Positions 34,016 to 44,883 of a stretch of 64,000 nucleotides of DNA are shown here, in pieces. The notes under the pieces were generated by a model. It was given only the letters and a program-made list of their open reading frames with translations. It did no database searches and was not told where the DNA came from. How positions within the stretch are numbered: position 1 is the stretch's first letter; the number at the start of each line of letters is the position of its first letter. The position numbers and the translations under genes are program-made. Source of the stretch: Aselliscus stoliczkanus (Eukaryota; Chordata; Mammalia; Chiroptera; Hipposideridae); NCBI GenBank assembly GCA_033961575.1, contig CM066737.1, positions 65,554,771-65,618,770 of the forward strand, given 5' to 3'.

Positions 34016-34446
34016 AAAAGATTCTGGCTTCTGGGAAAACATCAAGTGTACCAACATTTGCATCATTGGGGTACCAGAAGAGAAGAAGGAGAGCAAGGAA
34101 TTGAAAACCTATTTGAAGAAATGATAACAGAAAACTTTCCTAACCTGGTGAAGGCAATAGACAAACAGGCCCAGGAAGTGCAGAGAGTCCCAAACAAAAT
34201 GAACTCAAAAAAGCCCACATCAAGATAATCATAATTAAAATTCCAAAGGATAAAGACAAAAAGAAAATCTCAAAAACATCAAGAGAAAGCAGTTAGTTAC
34301 CTAAAGGGGAGCTCCCATAAGACCATCAGCTGATTTCTCAACAGAACCTTTGCAGACCAGAAGGGATACCATGAGATATTTATTCAAAGTGGTGAAAAGC
34401 AAGGACCTACAACCAAGGTTACTCTACCTAGCAAAGCTATCATTTA

Positions 34447-34555
34447 CTTTTTTTTTTTTTGAGAGCAGTGTCACTGGCCCTCATATGTGGGACCGAACCG
34501 GGGCCGCTGGCTTCCCAAGCCAGCGCTTAACTACCACGCCACTCGGCTGGCCCCC
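34447..34555 (-). mobile_element. tRNA-derived SINE, short form, antisense, within ORF1
   Basis: Poly-T, 'gagagcagtgtcactggccc', inverted head ending 'actcggctggccccc'. The perfect 14-bp TSD 'aaagctatcattta' is at 34433-34446 and 34556-34569. Confidence 0.95.
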
Positions 34556-34673
34556 AAAGCTATCATTTAGAATCCAAGGACAGATAAAGAGCTTCCCAGA
34601 CAAGAAAAAGCTAAAGGAGTTCATTACCATGAAACCAGTATTTCAAGAAATGTTAGAGAAGCTTCTTTAGGAA

Positions 34674-34720
34674 AGAAGAGGAGGAGGAGGAGGGGACGGG
34701 GGAGGCAGGAGGAGGAGAAA
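34674..34720. repeat. (GGA)n purine tract
   Basis: GAGGAGG-type purine repeat in the spacer between the L1 ORF1 end and ORF2 start. Confidence 0.9.
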
Positions 34721-35753
34721 AATGATAAAAAATATGAATTATAAAATGGGAATAACTACATATCTAGCAACAATTACTTTAAAGGTAAATGGATTAAATG
34801 TTCCAAACAAAAGATAGGGTGGGTGAATGGATAAGAAAACAAGACCCTTACATATTCTGCAGATTGAGTCTCACTTCAGATTGAAAAACACACACAGACT
34901 GAAAGTAAAGGGATGGAAAAAGATATTTCATGAAAATGGAAAAAAAACAAAACAAACAAAAAAGCTGGGGTAGCAATACTTATACCAGACAAAATAGATG
35001 TTAAAACAAAAGCTATAACATGAGACAAAGAAGGACTCAGTAATCCCATTTCCTGGTATTTATCCAAAGAAACCCAAAAGGGACTTGTGCATCCACAATG
35101 TTAACTATAGCATTATTTACTATAGTCAACATATACAGTCAACTTGCGTGTCTATCAATGGATGAATGGATAAATAATAAGTGGTTCATATATACAATGG
35201 AATATTACTCAGCAATAAAAAAGAATGAAATCTTGCCATCTGCAACAACGTGGATGGACCTAGAGGGTATTTTGCCCAGTGGAGTTAGTCAGACAGAGAA
35301 AGACAAATGACATATAATTTCTCTTATATGTGGAATCCAAACAAAATAAACAAACAAAACAGAAACAAACTCATAGATACAGAAAACTCCATCTGGGAAA
35401 GTGTTGGGGTGTAGATGAAAGAGGGACAGGGATTAAGAAATACAAATTTGTAGTTACAAAAAAGCCTTGGGGATTTAAAGTACAGCATAAGGAATACAGT
35501 CAACAATATTATAATAATTATACATGGTGTCAAATGGGTACTAGATTAATCAGGTGATCACTTTGTAAGTTATATAAATGTCTAATCACTATGTTGTATA
35601 CCTGAAACTAATATAATATTGTATGTCAACTGTAATGAAAAATACAACAATTATTATAATATATATATTAGAAAAAAGATCCTGGCTTTTTAAAATCTAA
35701 GTAAATATCTGATACAAAAATACATGTAATATGTAATACTGTAAAAATATATT

Positions 35754-35762
35754 CCCCCCCCC
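35754..35762. repeat. C9 homopolymer
   Basis: An uninterrupted run of nine C residues in an otherwise AT-rich region, followed by A6. Confidence 0.9.
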
Positions 35763-36849
35763 CAAAAAAGCTTAAAGCTTCAATTCTTTAACAATTTAAA
35801 GACAATTTAAATTGTTAACAATTTAATGACAATTCATTAATCATTAAAATTTATAACTACCCACCTGATTCTGGTATTTAGACTGCAATATCATTACAAG
35901 AATTGTATATAAGTAAAACACTATAAAAGTCAAAGATTAATTTGAAAAAGGTTGAAGCAGTAGCTGGAACTGAAAAATTAAAGAATGTCAACAACCTAGT
36001 TATTACTACATGTATCCATTATTAAAGCCGATATAGGATCTGTCATACCTTACATACTCAATTAGGGTTAAAGTGATATCTGCGCAGGAGTAAAATATGT
36101 ATTGTAAGGGAATTAACAGGTAGATGCAGATACATGCGTTCATGTTTTAACATGGGATTTTCTTTAACTAAATAAAAATTGGCTCCTTCCATATTAAGAG
36201 AGGTGGGTGTGTTCTTAATTCTATTTGGCAGTAATAGTCTCAACAACTTCAGATTGATACCTGGCCTTCATTTCTTCATGGCTCAAGCATATATAGCTAA
36301 AATGAAAGAAACAGAAAGCTTCAAACTAAATATTTCAGAGTTCTGTCAATGACCAGGGTCTAGGCCTAAGACTGTGACCAATTTTACAACTAAGTCTGCC
36401 TCCAGGGGTTGGGAAGTCAGGCTTTGGCCAGGAGCACAGAGAAGCTAACTAGCCCTTCTGGGGACTGGATCCTGAACTTCTGCTTCGTTAAAACAAAACT
36501 CACAGCAAGTGAACTAACCAGCCCCTGTAAAATGTTCAGTCCCGATGAACAAATTCATTTTAAATTTGGAAAATGCTAGGAGAGTATATATGAAATCCAC
36601 ACATGAGCTTAAATCAAAGCTGTTCAGAATCATCCAAGAGAGTATCTCAAAGGAGCCCGGAGAGGTTAGAAAGATGGTCAGGAAATGACTAAAATTCATC
36701 TTGAACTGTAAGGGTGAAATTCGGTAAATCAATGACGTAATTAGACAGCTAGTTTGCAGTTTGACTCACTGCATAGCTCGAAACTTAGCTAGTTGGCAGT
36801 TAAATCCACCCTAATATTCAGCTGTTTTCTCTTTGTTTCTCCCCTCACT

Positions 36850-37310
36850 GATTAACTAAAGAACCCTGTTTTGTTCCCTTTTTCAAGATGACCCATACCT
36901 CATTAATCCATTTAATTAACAAAATCCTAACCTGGAAAGGGCAATTTTTTAAAATTATCAGCCACCCAGACACCAGAATACACATAAAGCCTAAGGCTGT
37001 TGTGGCCAGTCCAAGTCCAGAGTCCAGAGATAACATTATCTTAAAATAGACCAGACCCCAGGAAGCGACATCAGCCCTCAGACCTGCCTGATGAACTCCC
37101 CCTTTCCTTTGTTCTCCTTCTTGTGTCCCTATAAAACCTTGTGACCAGTCTAGGAACTGGGAGGTGGCCTTTGGATAGGAGTTTGCTATCCTGCCAGAAT
37201 GCCAGCCTTCTGAATAAACCTGCTTTTCTTTCCACCAACCATGTCTCTCGATTTTTAACTTTCAAGGGGCAGGCAGCCAGAGCTTACTTAGCACAGTGTC
37301 AGAACCAAGG
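36850..37310 (+). mobile_element. Probable ERV1-type LTR
   Basis: The promoter-like block contains 'gtccctataaaaccttgtga' (TATA box at about 37129-37136). About 85 bp on is a polyadenylation signal in 'ttctgaataaacctgctttt', then a U5-like 'accaaccatgtctctcgat'. This TATA-to-AATAAA spacing is typical of class I LTRs. The 5' boundary is uncertain and related sequence may start near 36380. No internal retroviral sequence is adjacent, so it is probably solo. Confidence 0.6.
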
Positions 37311-37611
37311 CCAGATAATCACATAAATCTGCAACCCAATTCTCCCAAGTGGAGACAATTGGGGAATGAGAGGCTTTTGGAGAACAACAAATTCCAGGGA
37401 GACCGAGTGGAGGGGGTTTTCAGCTAATATGGAGGGATATGACAAGGGCCTGGAACAGATTCTGTATATAGGGATGAGTGTAAGGGACAGTATATGGGTC
37501 TGAGGGACTGAGAGATTCAAATGAAAGCAGATTTCCAACTAAGGGGAAAAATAGTAAATAATACTGACTTGTCAAATAATCACAAACTGAAGCATCCACC
37601 CAAATGCTTTT

Positions 37612-37714
37612 TTTTTTTTGAAGGCAGTGTCACTGGCCCTCTCATATGTGGGACCCGAACTGGGGCTGCTGGCTTCCCAAGCCAATGCTTAACCACCACG
37701 CCACTCGGCCGGCC
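37612..37714 (-). mobile_element. tRNA-derived SINE, short form, antisense
   Basis: Poly-T, 'gaaggcagtgtcactggccc', inverted head ending 'cactcggccggcc'. The TSD 'ccacccaaatgctttt' lies on both sides, with the right copy starting at 37715. Confidence 0.93.
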
Positions 37715-37759
37715 CCACCCAAATGCTTTTTATTGTTGTTGTTATTAGTTTATTATTAT

Positions 37760-37912
37760 TATAAAAAGCACAATAATGAGTACTTGCTATGCACCAGACA
37801 CTTCAATAAATGTTTGCCTTTAATGATCCTCAAAACAGTGATCTGAGGTAGGCATTATGTTAATCCAATTTTACTGATGAAACTGAAGCACAGAGAGAGA
37901 AAACACCAAGAA
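37760..37912 (+). mobile_element. MIR SINE
   Basis: 'gagtacttgctatgcaccag', 'ttaatgatcctcaaaacagt', 'ttttactgatgaaactgaag' and 'cacagagagagaaaac' in MIR order. Confidence 0.78.
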
Positions 37913-38019
37913 AGTGGAAGTAATTATTTTTGTTAATATAAGGAAATTTATCCTTAGTGGCACATTTATTAAAATTAAGCAAATTTACTCATTTAATATA
38001 AGAAATGTCTTTCTTAAAT

Positions 38020-38506
38020 AGTCTTAGAGACACAAAGAAAAAAACTGATGAGGGCTAGAAGGGATGGAGATGGGAGAAGGGGAAGGGACGAGGCAACATA
38101 AACTGATAACTACAATACTACTGCAGAGACAGAAGAGACAGTTTAGGGAATATAATCAATAAGGTTGTAAATATATTTTTTTAGGGGAACAGATGGATGC
38201 ATGTCCTTTTAGGGAGACCACTTCATGGATGGTGTAGTGGCCTTACCACTGCACTGTACATCTGAAGCTGCTGCTGAACAATATTATATGTCAGCTGTAA
38301 TTTGACACATGTGTGGTCATGGGATGTGGAGTGTAGTGTGGGGATGGAGTCAATGGAATTGTAATAGATATGTATGATATCGGGGATGGGAGGGCAGGGG
38401 AGGGAGGAGGGGGAGTCACTTTGTAAGGGGTGAAAAAAAGAACTATTGCATTGTTTTGTACATCTGTAACTAATAATAATAATAAAATAAAAAAAGAAGA
38501 AAAAAA
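38020..38506 (+). mobile_element. Young 5'-truncated L1, 3'UTR only (~490 bp)
   Basis: It matches the 3'UTR of the full-length L1 at 42074-50149 block by block: 'gggagaaggggaagggac', 'cagtttagggaatataatca', 'ttagggagaccacttcatgg', 'tcactttgtaaggggtgaaa', and a 'gtacatctgtaactaataat' end with an A-rich tail. A perfect 20-bp TSD, 'aagaaatgtctttcttaaat', is at 38000-38019 and 38507-38526. It carries a strongly G-rich tract at 38383-38415. Confidence 0.93.
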
Positions 38507-38529
38507 AAGAAATGTCTTTCTTAAATTTT

Positions 38530-39830
38530 GTGTATTCGTGACCCTTGAGAATTTCTATGAATCCAGGCTTCTCTTCACACTGCTCAATAATTGTTTTGAA
38601 AACATCAAAACCTCCAAAATTACTGAAATAGTCAAAATGATCTTAAATCCAAGACAAAAAAAAAAGACAAATACAGACTTAGGTGACACAGTAGGCCAGC
38701 TTTATTTATGGTCATGAAACTTCTCACAATCAAAATGAATAATTGAAACTTCCAACAGTTGCTACAAAGCACACCCACTCCAACTAATCCCTCCTCCATT
38801 TGACCTCCCACTGTACCTCTGGAGGTCCCTATTCTCCCATTTGTAAAATATGGCTTTCAGAAGTATTCAGCAAACTGAATAAAGGAAGAAAAAATATGCC
38901 TCCAAATTTTTCCATTCCAACTCCTAGCTTGAATTATCATTTTATAAGTTTCCCCACAATTCTAATATTCTAACAGCTTAAAATTTCTCATGCTGTCAAA
39001 AATGTAACACAGATCCTAAAAAATTACTAATAAAACATGAACATCTTATTTTGATTAGCTGTAAATGTATATCAATGGATAATTTTTAAGTAGGGTGACA
39101 AAATTACCAACAATGATACCTTTCTATCAAAACATGTTTAGCACTGACAACACACATTTTTATACGTTTTCATGATTATTTTGTTTGAATTCAGTGCCTT
39201 GGTATACAGATTGTTTGACAAAATAAAAGCATAATTTATAATATTAAGAGTATTGTTCTTCACACTACTACCTAGGGACAAATATCTTATTTAATTTGAC
39301 CGTATTTAAGTTGCAATGTTTTAAAATTTATTCTTTTATACTATTTGGTTTGAATTATAATGTGGAACAATCATCAGAATTTCAGGATATATCCTCATTA
39401 CAAAAGATGCTCACTTATAAATAAAAGAGGTATTTCATCTTTTCAAGTAACAAGAACAGAATAAAGGTATAGAGAAATGTTAAAAATGAAACATAATATA
39501 CATATTGAAGGCACATTAGGTTGATTTTCATTCAGATATATTCATTTCCTTTTGACTTTAATAGGTTGTACATGAATATATAAACGAAAGCATATATCTG
39601 TTCCCCATAGTCATATTTGCTACAAGGGATATGGAAAATATGCAGTGCCCATTTAGAAGTACACAGCCTCACAGGGCATCTAATGTAAAATTACAGTTCA
39701 TGATACTCTTAAGAATCACAAAGGGAATTTCCACCTCAAAATTTCTCTGTAAGACAATATAAGTGTATTTACCAACATACCTCATGTTTCCATCAGTTTA
39801 TTCATCCTGGTAGGAGCATACTCATAGGAA
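38530..39830. other. No assignable feature
   Basis: AT-rich, apparently non-repetitive DNA with no coding signature. Confidence 0.5.
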
Positions 39831-39833
39831 ATA

Positions 39834-41096
39834 TTGGGCTGTAGGAACAGTCATGATGTATTTTGTCTGTGTTTTTCAAAGGTCATTTATTTATGTAAAG
39901 AACAAAGATCAATCAGTGATATACTGCCCATTTTGTTCGATAACCTTTTGCCATCTTTCAGTGAGCTTCATAATTCCTCTTTCCTAGAAGGACCTGTCTT
40001 TATTTGTGAAAACCTGAACAAGGTGCTGATTTACAGCCTCATCTGAATTGAACGTTATACCATGCACAAGTTTTGAAGAGAACGAGATAAGTGAAAGTCT
40101 GACAGTGCAAGGTCAGGTGAGTATGGTCATCCAAGCTCCAATAATTTTTGACAGGTGATCAAACTTGTGTGTGGTCTCACGTTGTTGCGATGGAACACAA
40201 CTCCTTTACAATTAACAAGCTCTGGATGTTTCTGGATGATGGATTCGTTCACACTGTCCAATTGCCAACAGTACACATTCGAAATGATTGTTTGGTTCCT
40301 AGGTAGGAGCTCGAAAAACACGACACATTTAAAATCCCACCACACTGAGAACCTAACCTTTCCCTGATGAATGTCTGCTTTTGATGTCATTTGAGGCAAA
40401 TCATCACATCGGGACCAAGACCGTTTGCACATCACATTGTTGTAAACAATCCACTTCTCATTACCAGTTAGCAGTCACTTTAAAAAAAGGATCGTTTTCC
40501 TGACGTTTAATGTGCATATTGCAGATGTTTATACGTGCCATCAAATGAACTTCTTTGAGTTCATGCAGAACCCAAATATTGAGCTTGCTTACGTATCCCA
40601 GGTTCTTCAGGTGGTTGTGAACACGAATGATGGATGTTCAATATTTCTGCAATCTCTCGTGTCGTGTAATGTGGATTTAACTCAATCGATGCCTTTAATT
40701 TGTTGTCATCAGCTTCGGTGGGCCTCCCTGACCCAGGAGCGTCATTGAGATCAAAATCACCAGCATGGAATTTCGTGAACCATCGTTGGCACTGACGTTC
40801 TTGTAGAGCATTGTCACCTTAAACTTTATGCAACTTTTCACAAGCTTGACGCTCGTTCTTCCCTTTATGGCAGTAAAACAGTAAAACATGGCAAAAATGC
40901 ACAGTTTGGTCTTCCATTCAACTGTTGTAAAATCTTCAAAACTCAACCAAATCACTCAACTTTTTTTCTGAATGAAGCTAGAACTGTCAGCTGTCAAATG
41001 ACATAGCAATAACAGATACAAATGACTCTAGTGCTTCCAAGAGTGAACTAGTGCCATCTGTTACAAACATACTTCATGACTTTTCCAACAACCCAA
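39834..41096 (-). mobile_element. Full-length mariner transposon (1,263 bp), degenerate
   Basis: The left end 'ttgggctgtaggaacagtc' and the inverse of the right end 'ttgggttgttggaaaagtc' are matching terminal inverted repeats. TA flanks both sides (39832-39833 and 41097-41098). The length is that of an autonomous mariner. The transposase lies on the minus strand, from about 40950 down to about 39880. It is readable in pieces: an N-terminal segment with RQCQRWFTKFHAGDFDLNDA-like sequence near 40740-40800, and an open stretch at 40127-40435 with VRFSVWWDFKCVVFFELLPRN and NCKGVVFHRNNVRPHTS. The catalytic Asp expected after the H-x pair (HQDN type) is changed, reading HRNN. Several frameshifts make it inactive. 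Confidence 0.93.
40127..40435 (-). pseudogene. Mariner transposase fragment (catalytic region)
   Basis: This 102-codon open stretch covers the central catalytic domain of a mariner transposase, which cuts and inserts the element at TA dinucleotides. Residues about 28-50 hold the first catalytic Asp context (VWWDFKCVVFFELLP). Residues about 76-93 hold the second (VFHRNNVRPHTS), where Asn replaces the expected Asp. The flanking parts of the protein lie in other frames, so no complete product is possible. Confidence 0.9.
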
Positions 41097-41229
41097 TAGA
41101 CTGACATCAATTATTATGCCAAGTAAATGAAATAATCACCCAGATTTATTTCAATAAATATTTATTTAGAATCCAATATAGGTAACACATTGCTCTACAA
41201 AAAGAAAAGGAAAACACAGTCCTTTTCAG

Positions 41230-41462
41230 AGGACTCTGAAATTAGAATGCCTGAGTTGAAATCCTGACATTGCTACTTACCAGGTGACTGAACTTGGGTA
41301 AATTACAAAATATCTGTCATCCTCAGTTTTATCATTTGTAAAATGGTGAGAATAATAAGGCCTACCTAAGAGAAATTTGGTGAAATTAAGTAAATTAATC
41401 CTTGGAAAGCTCTCTCAGTACAGTGCTTGGCATATAATCGCTCAATAAATGTTATCTATTGT
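41230..41462 (+). mobile_element. MIR SINE
   Basis: 'tgctacttaccaggtgactg', 'atctgtcatcctcagtttt', 'gtaaaatggtgagaataata' and 'cagtgcttggcatataatcg' followed by 'ctcaataaatgtta', in MIR order. Confidence 0.88.
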
Positions 41463-42058
41463 TACTGTTATTCTATTTAGTAAAATAGCACAAATATAAA
41501 GTAGAATATGATGAGTACTGCCAAAACATGTACGAAGTTCTAGGGGACTCAAGGGAAAAAGAGTTGTGACCAGTTGTAGGATTGAAAAAAAAACACAATT
41601 TTTCATATTTTTAATATATTCAATTTGTATTTTAATTCCATAAAATCCATTAGGAATGTAGAAGGGTCTGACAGGTGGTAATAAAAAGGTGCAGGGCCAT
41701 TTCTAGGTAGAGAGAACAGGAAAGAGCAGAGTTCAGAAGTGAAATATACATAGTGTAAGTGGGAAGTCATAAATGTTCCATTTTGGTTGGATTCCTGGTT
41801 AGTAATGAGAGAAGGAAAAGAAGAGGTAGAATGAGTTAATATTGTGCAGTGGCTTCAATTCAAATCACAGGCATCTAGGTTTCATTTGGTATGCAATGCA
41901 GAAGCTTCAGAAGAGTGCTGAGCAAGGGAGTCCTATGATCAATACAGAAATTACTGAGGTAGATAAAAAGTAGGAGATCATGTATTATAAAAGCTATTGC
42001 AATGGTCTATTACAGACAGGAAACAAGGGTCTGAGTAACAAAATTGGTAGTGGGAATA

Positions 42059-42073
42059 AAATGTTCAAGAAAG
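42059..42073. repeat. Left TSD of the full-length L1
   Basis: 'aaatgttcaagaaag' immediately before the L1 5' end; it recurs after the A tail. Confidence 0.92.
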
Positions 42074-42569
42074 GGGGGAGGGGCAAGATGGCGGCTGTGA
42101 GGAGGGCTCCATGAAATCTCCCCTGGAAATATCCACAATTTGAACTTCTAATACGCTTCAAAGAGACATCTACTCATCACACAGAGCGACTAAGAGTTCC
42201 ACACAAGGATTGCTGGAAGGTGGGCAGGCTGGGCGAGTAGGGGAAGAAGGCAGCGAGACGCGTGAGGTGCAGCCCGCACCCGCGGCTGCTGAGTCACGGT
42301 GAGTGTTCCCCGGCTCGCTCCCTGCGGCCCGCGGCCCACCTAGCGTTCAGCAAGAGCGCGTTGGTTTGCGGTCTGAGGCAGAAGCCTCAGGCCGGGCAAG
42401 TGCGGGAGGAGAGAGAGGAGACGACTGTGCAGAGGTACGAGCTGCACCCACGGCTCGCCAGGTCCCCAGGAAGCAGGGTGCAGAGCCCCGCAGCGGCAGG
42501 GCAAGATCAGTCCCTGCACCCTCCCGGCTCAGGGATCAGTCTCTGTGCCCACCGGGTCCCGCGGAGCGC

Positions 42570-43160
42570 AGAAGCCTGAAACCCGGGAGCAGGGGAAAAC
42601 AGAGGACTCGCCCGCGGAGAAGCAGCGCGCGCTGGGCGGAGACGCAGGTCCCGGAGAGACGGAGCGGGGATCGGAGCCGCGTGGAAAGGTGCGCGCAGCC
42701 CCCTGAACCCCGGCGGCAGTCCCTCCAGGAGCGCAGCAGGAGAACGGCACGGGCGCGCGCCGGCTCCAAGGCAGAAGCCTTAAACCCGGGAGCAGGGGAA
42801 ACACAGGACTCGCCCGCGGAGACGCAGCGCGCCGGCCGGAGTCACAGGTCCCGGAGAGACGGAGTGGGGATCGGAGCCACGCGGCACGGTGCGCGCAGTC
42901 CCCTAAATCCCGGCAGACCGTTTGGGAGAGCAGCAGGAGATCCGCGCGGGCGCGCCGGCTCCGAGGCAGAAGCCTGGAACCTGGGAGCAGGGGAAAAAGA
43001 GGACTCGCTCAGACAAGCAGCGCGCCGGGTGGAGACGCAGGTCCCCGAGAGACGCGGAGCGGGGATCTTGGCCACACGGTAGGGTGCGCGCAATTCCCTA
43101 AATCCCGGCAGACCCTTTGGGAGAGCAGCAGGAACTCCGCTGGAGCATAAGAGGCAAAGG
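42570..43160 (+). repeat. Tandem ~200-bp monomers in the L1 5'UTR
   Basis: Three copies share 'cagaagcct', 'gggagcaggggaaa', 'gaggactcgc', 'gagacgcaggtccc', 'gagagacggag' and 'gagcagcaggag' in the same order. The 'gcaggtccc' landmark recurs at about 42645, 42845 and 43038, a period of 200 and then about 193 bp. A fourth, much diverged unit may precede them from 42378 ('gaggcagaagcctcaggcc'). Confidence 0.88.
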
Positions 43161-43974
43161 CCTTAGCTTGAAACAGTGTTGGAACTGTGGCTTTGTTTAT
43201 TTTTATGTTTTTTATTTTTTTTTTCCCTTTTTCTACTCTTGAACAGAAAGCCAAAAAAAAAAAAAAACCCAATAACTCACCCACTCCCACAAACTTTGTC
43301 CCCTGCCAAGACAGTCTTAAACTGACTCCTGAAGGGAGCAATAGGGGCAGACTAGGAAGATATCCTTACCTGCAGGGGGTTGAGAATTTCCACCCAGTAA
43401 AGGCAGCAGAGTGAGACTACCCACCCCGTCCCCACCTTTGGGCAAGGCTTGGGAGGCAGGGCAGGTTCATCTGCTGAGGCACTAATTAACAGATTCTTAG
43501 CAGCAGGCTTTTGGTAGTGAGGAATTCTTTAATTCTCCACGGCTGTCAACCCAAAGGGTGCCCAGAGACACTCATTGAGCCTTTGGGGGTGCAGCCTGCC
43601 TTGGGACAGGCAAAAGCAAAAAGGCAGTGACTTTGTAAAAACCACCAATCACACGTCACAACCACACTCAAGTACAGCAAACCTACAGTGCCAGGATTAC
43701 GCTAGGCATCAGGTGGCCTACTGTTCCCACAAGACGCACAGGAATTTTTGTACAGCAGACAAACTGAAGAGAGCTTGGTGGACTTTAGCCTAGACCAGCA
43801 CGGGTATTTTTGGTTTGTTTGGTTTTATTCTGTTTTGTTTTCCCTTTATTGGCTGCTTATCTTGGTTGTTTTTGGTTTTTATTTCTATTTCATTCTAATC
43901 ATATTGTAGTTTTTAATATAGGCATATATATATAGGTGTATATAGGTGAATATATGTCCATATATATGGGTATG

Positions 43975-44165
43975 TAGACAAATATAGATATATATATTTC
44001 TTTTTCCTTTTTTCTTTTTCTTTTTCTTTCTTTTCTTTTTTTTTTCCCCACCCTCACTTTCTCTCTTATTTTATTCATTCTTCTCACTGCTATACTTTTC
44101 CTCTTTTCCTTTTTTCTGCAAATTTTATTTTTTAAATTTTTCTTACTTTTTTTATTATTTTAGTT
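43975..44165. repeat. Pyrimidine-rich low-complexity tract in the L1 5'UTR
   Basis: TTTTC/TTTCT-rich stretches following a short (TA/TATAGG)n run at 43918-43998. Confidence 0.9.
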
Positions 44166-44883
44166 TATTTTTATTTTTTAGGTATAGCTAATCGGTTTCT
44201 CATGTTTATTCTATTTTTTATTTTAGGATATTGTATTTTATTTTGTTTCCTCTTCTGTTATTATTGAGTATGTGGTTTTTGTTTTGTTTCTGTTTGTTTT
44301 CTTCATTAGTATGATTGATATTTCTGTACAAGTTGACTGTAGTTTGATGGTTGGTTGTTTTTACTTGTGCGAGCATTTGGTTTCCTTTGGTGGCTGCGGA
44401 GGTTGTTCTTGTTGATCTGTTATGCTCTAAAATCACTCTGCAGCAGTGGGTCCAAACAAACAGACACAAGAATCATCATACCCAGAGGCCAACTTTAGAT
44501 AAAACCAGAGCATTTCTGGGTTTGACATACAAGAGTCACACCCAAAAAGAAGTTACTACAGGTACTAAGACCCATAGGGTCCAAGTTTCATCAGAGGGGT
44601 CAATCCTCTCACAGCAGCTCATAAACTGCAGAAGCTGCTGATCCTCACAGCTAATCAATCTGGGAGTCAATCCCACCTACTGACAAACCAAAAGTAATCA
44701 AAACTAAAACTTCAACAAGTGAGGACGCACGACACAAGGAACACCTCAGATACAAGCACAGGAGAATAGGGAGACTGAGTAATTCAAATATAAAGGACAC
44801 ACACCATATAAGTTTACCCAGAAAAGACTGAGAAATCTGGGGTCTATCTGTTATATTGAAGCAAACACAAAGAGTAAGCCAGA

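Larger units (their letters stand above)
34020..35640 (+). mobile_element. Internally deleted L1: ORF1 C-terminus, ORF2 start, then L1 3' end
   Basis: Positions 34040-34670 encode the ORF1p C-terminal half in broken frames ('IENLFEEMITENFPNLVKAID', then 'KVVKSKDLQPRLLYLAKLS' and 'LKEFITMKPVFQEMLEKLL'). ORF2 follows from about 34735 with about 100 codons of the endonuclease domain. At about 35038 the sequence jumps ('gacaaagaaggac' to 'tcagtaatcccatttcctgg') to the ORF2 C-terminal end and 3'UTR, ending near 35640. About 3 kb of ORF2, including reverse transcriptase, is missing. A short SINE is nested at 34447. Two separate L1 insertions could mimic this, but the continuous orientation favours one deleted element. 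Confidence 0.75.
42074..44883 (+). promoter_or_regulatory. L1 5'UTR with internal promoter (2.8 kb)
   Basis: It opens with 'caagatggcggc', matching the YY1 site that positions L1 transcription starts. A CpG-rich segment with tandem monomers follows at 42378-43160. An AT- and pyrimidine-rich portion (43190-44350) then leads to ORF1. At about 2.8 kb it is long compared with the roughly 0.9-kb human L1 5'UTR. It is an island of GC in an otherwise AT-rich window. Open frames across it, including a 259-codon one at 42303-43082, are by-products of GC-rich repeats rather than recognised proteins. Confidence 0.85.

Noticed and set aside
42303..43082. A 259-codon open frame in the L1 5'UTR, overlapped by antisense frames
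   Set aside because: It is Arg/Ala/Gly/Ser-rich, runs over GC-rich tandem monomers whose period is not a multiple of three, and has no recognisable domain. Long frames in several directions are expected in stop-poor GC-rich sequence.
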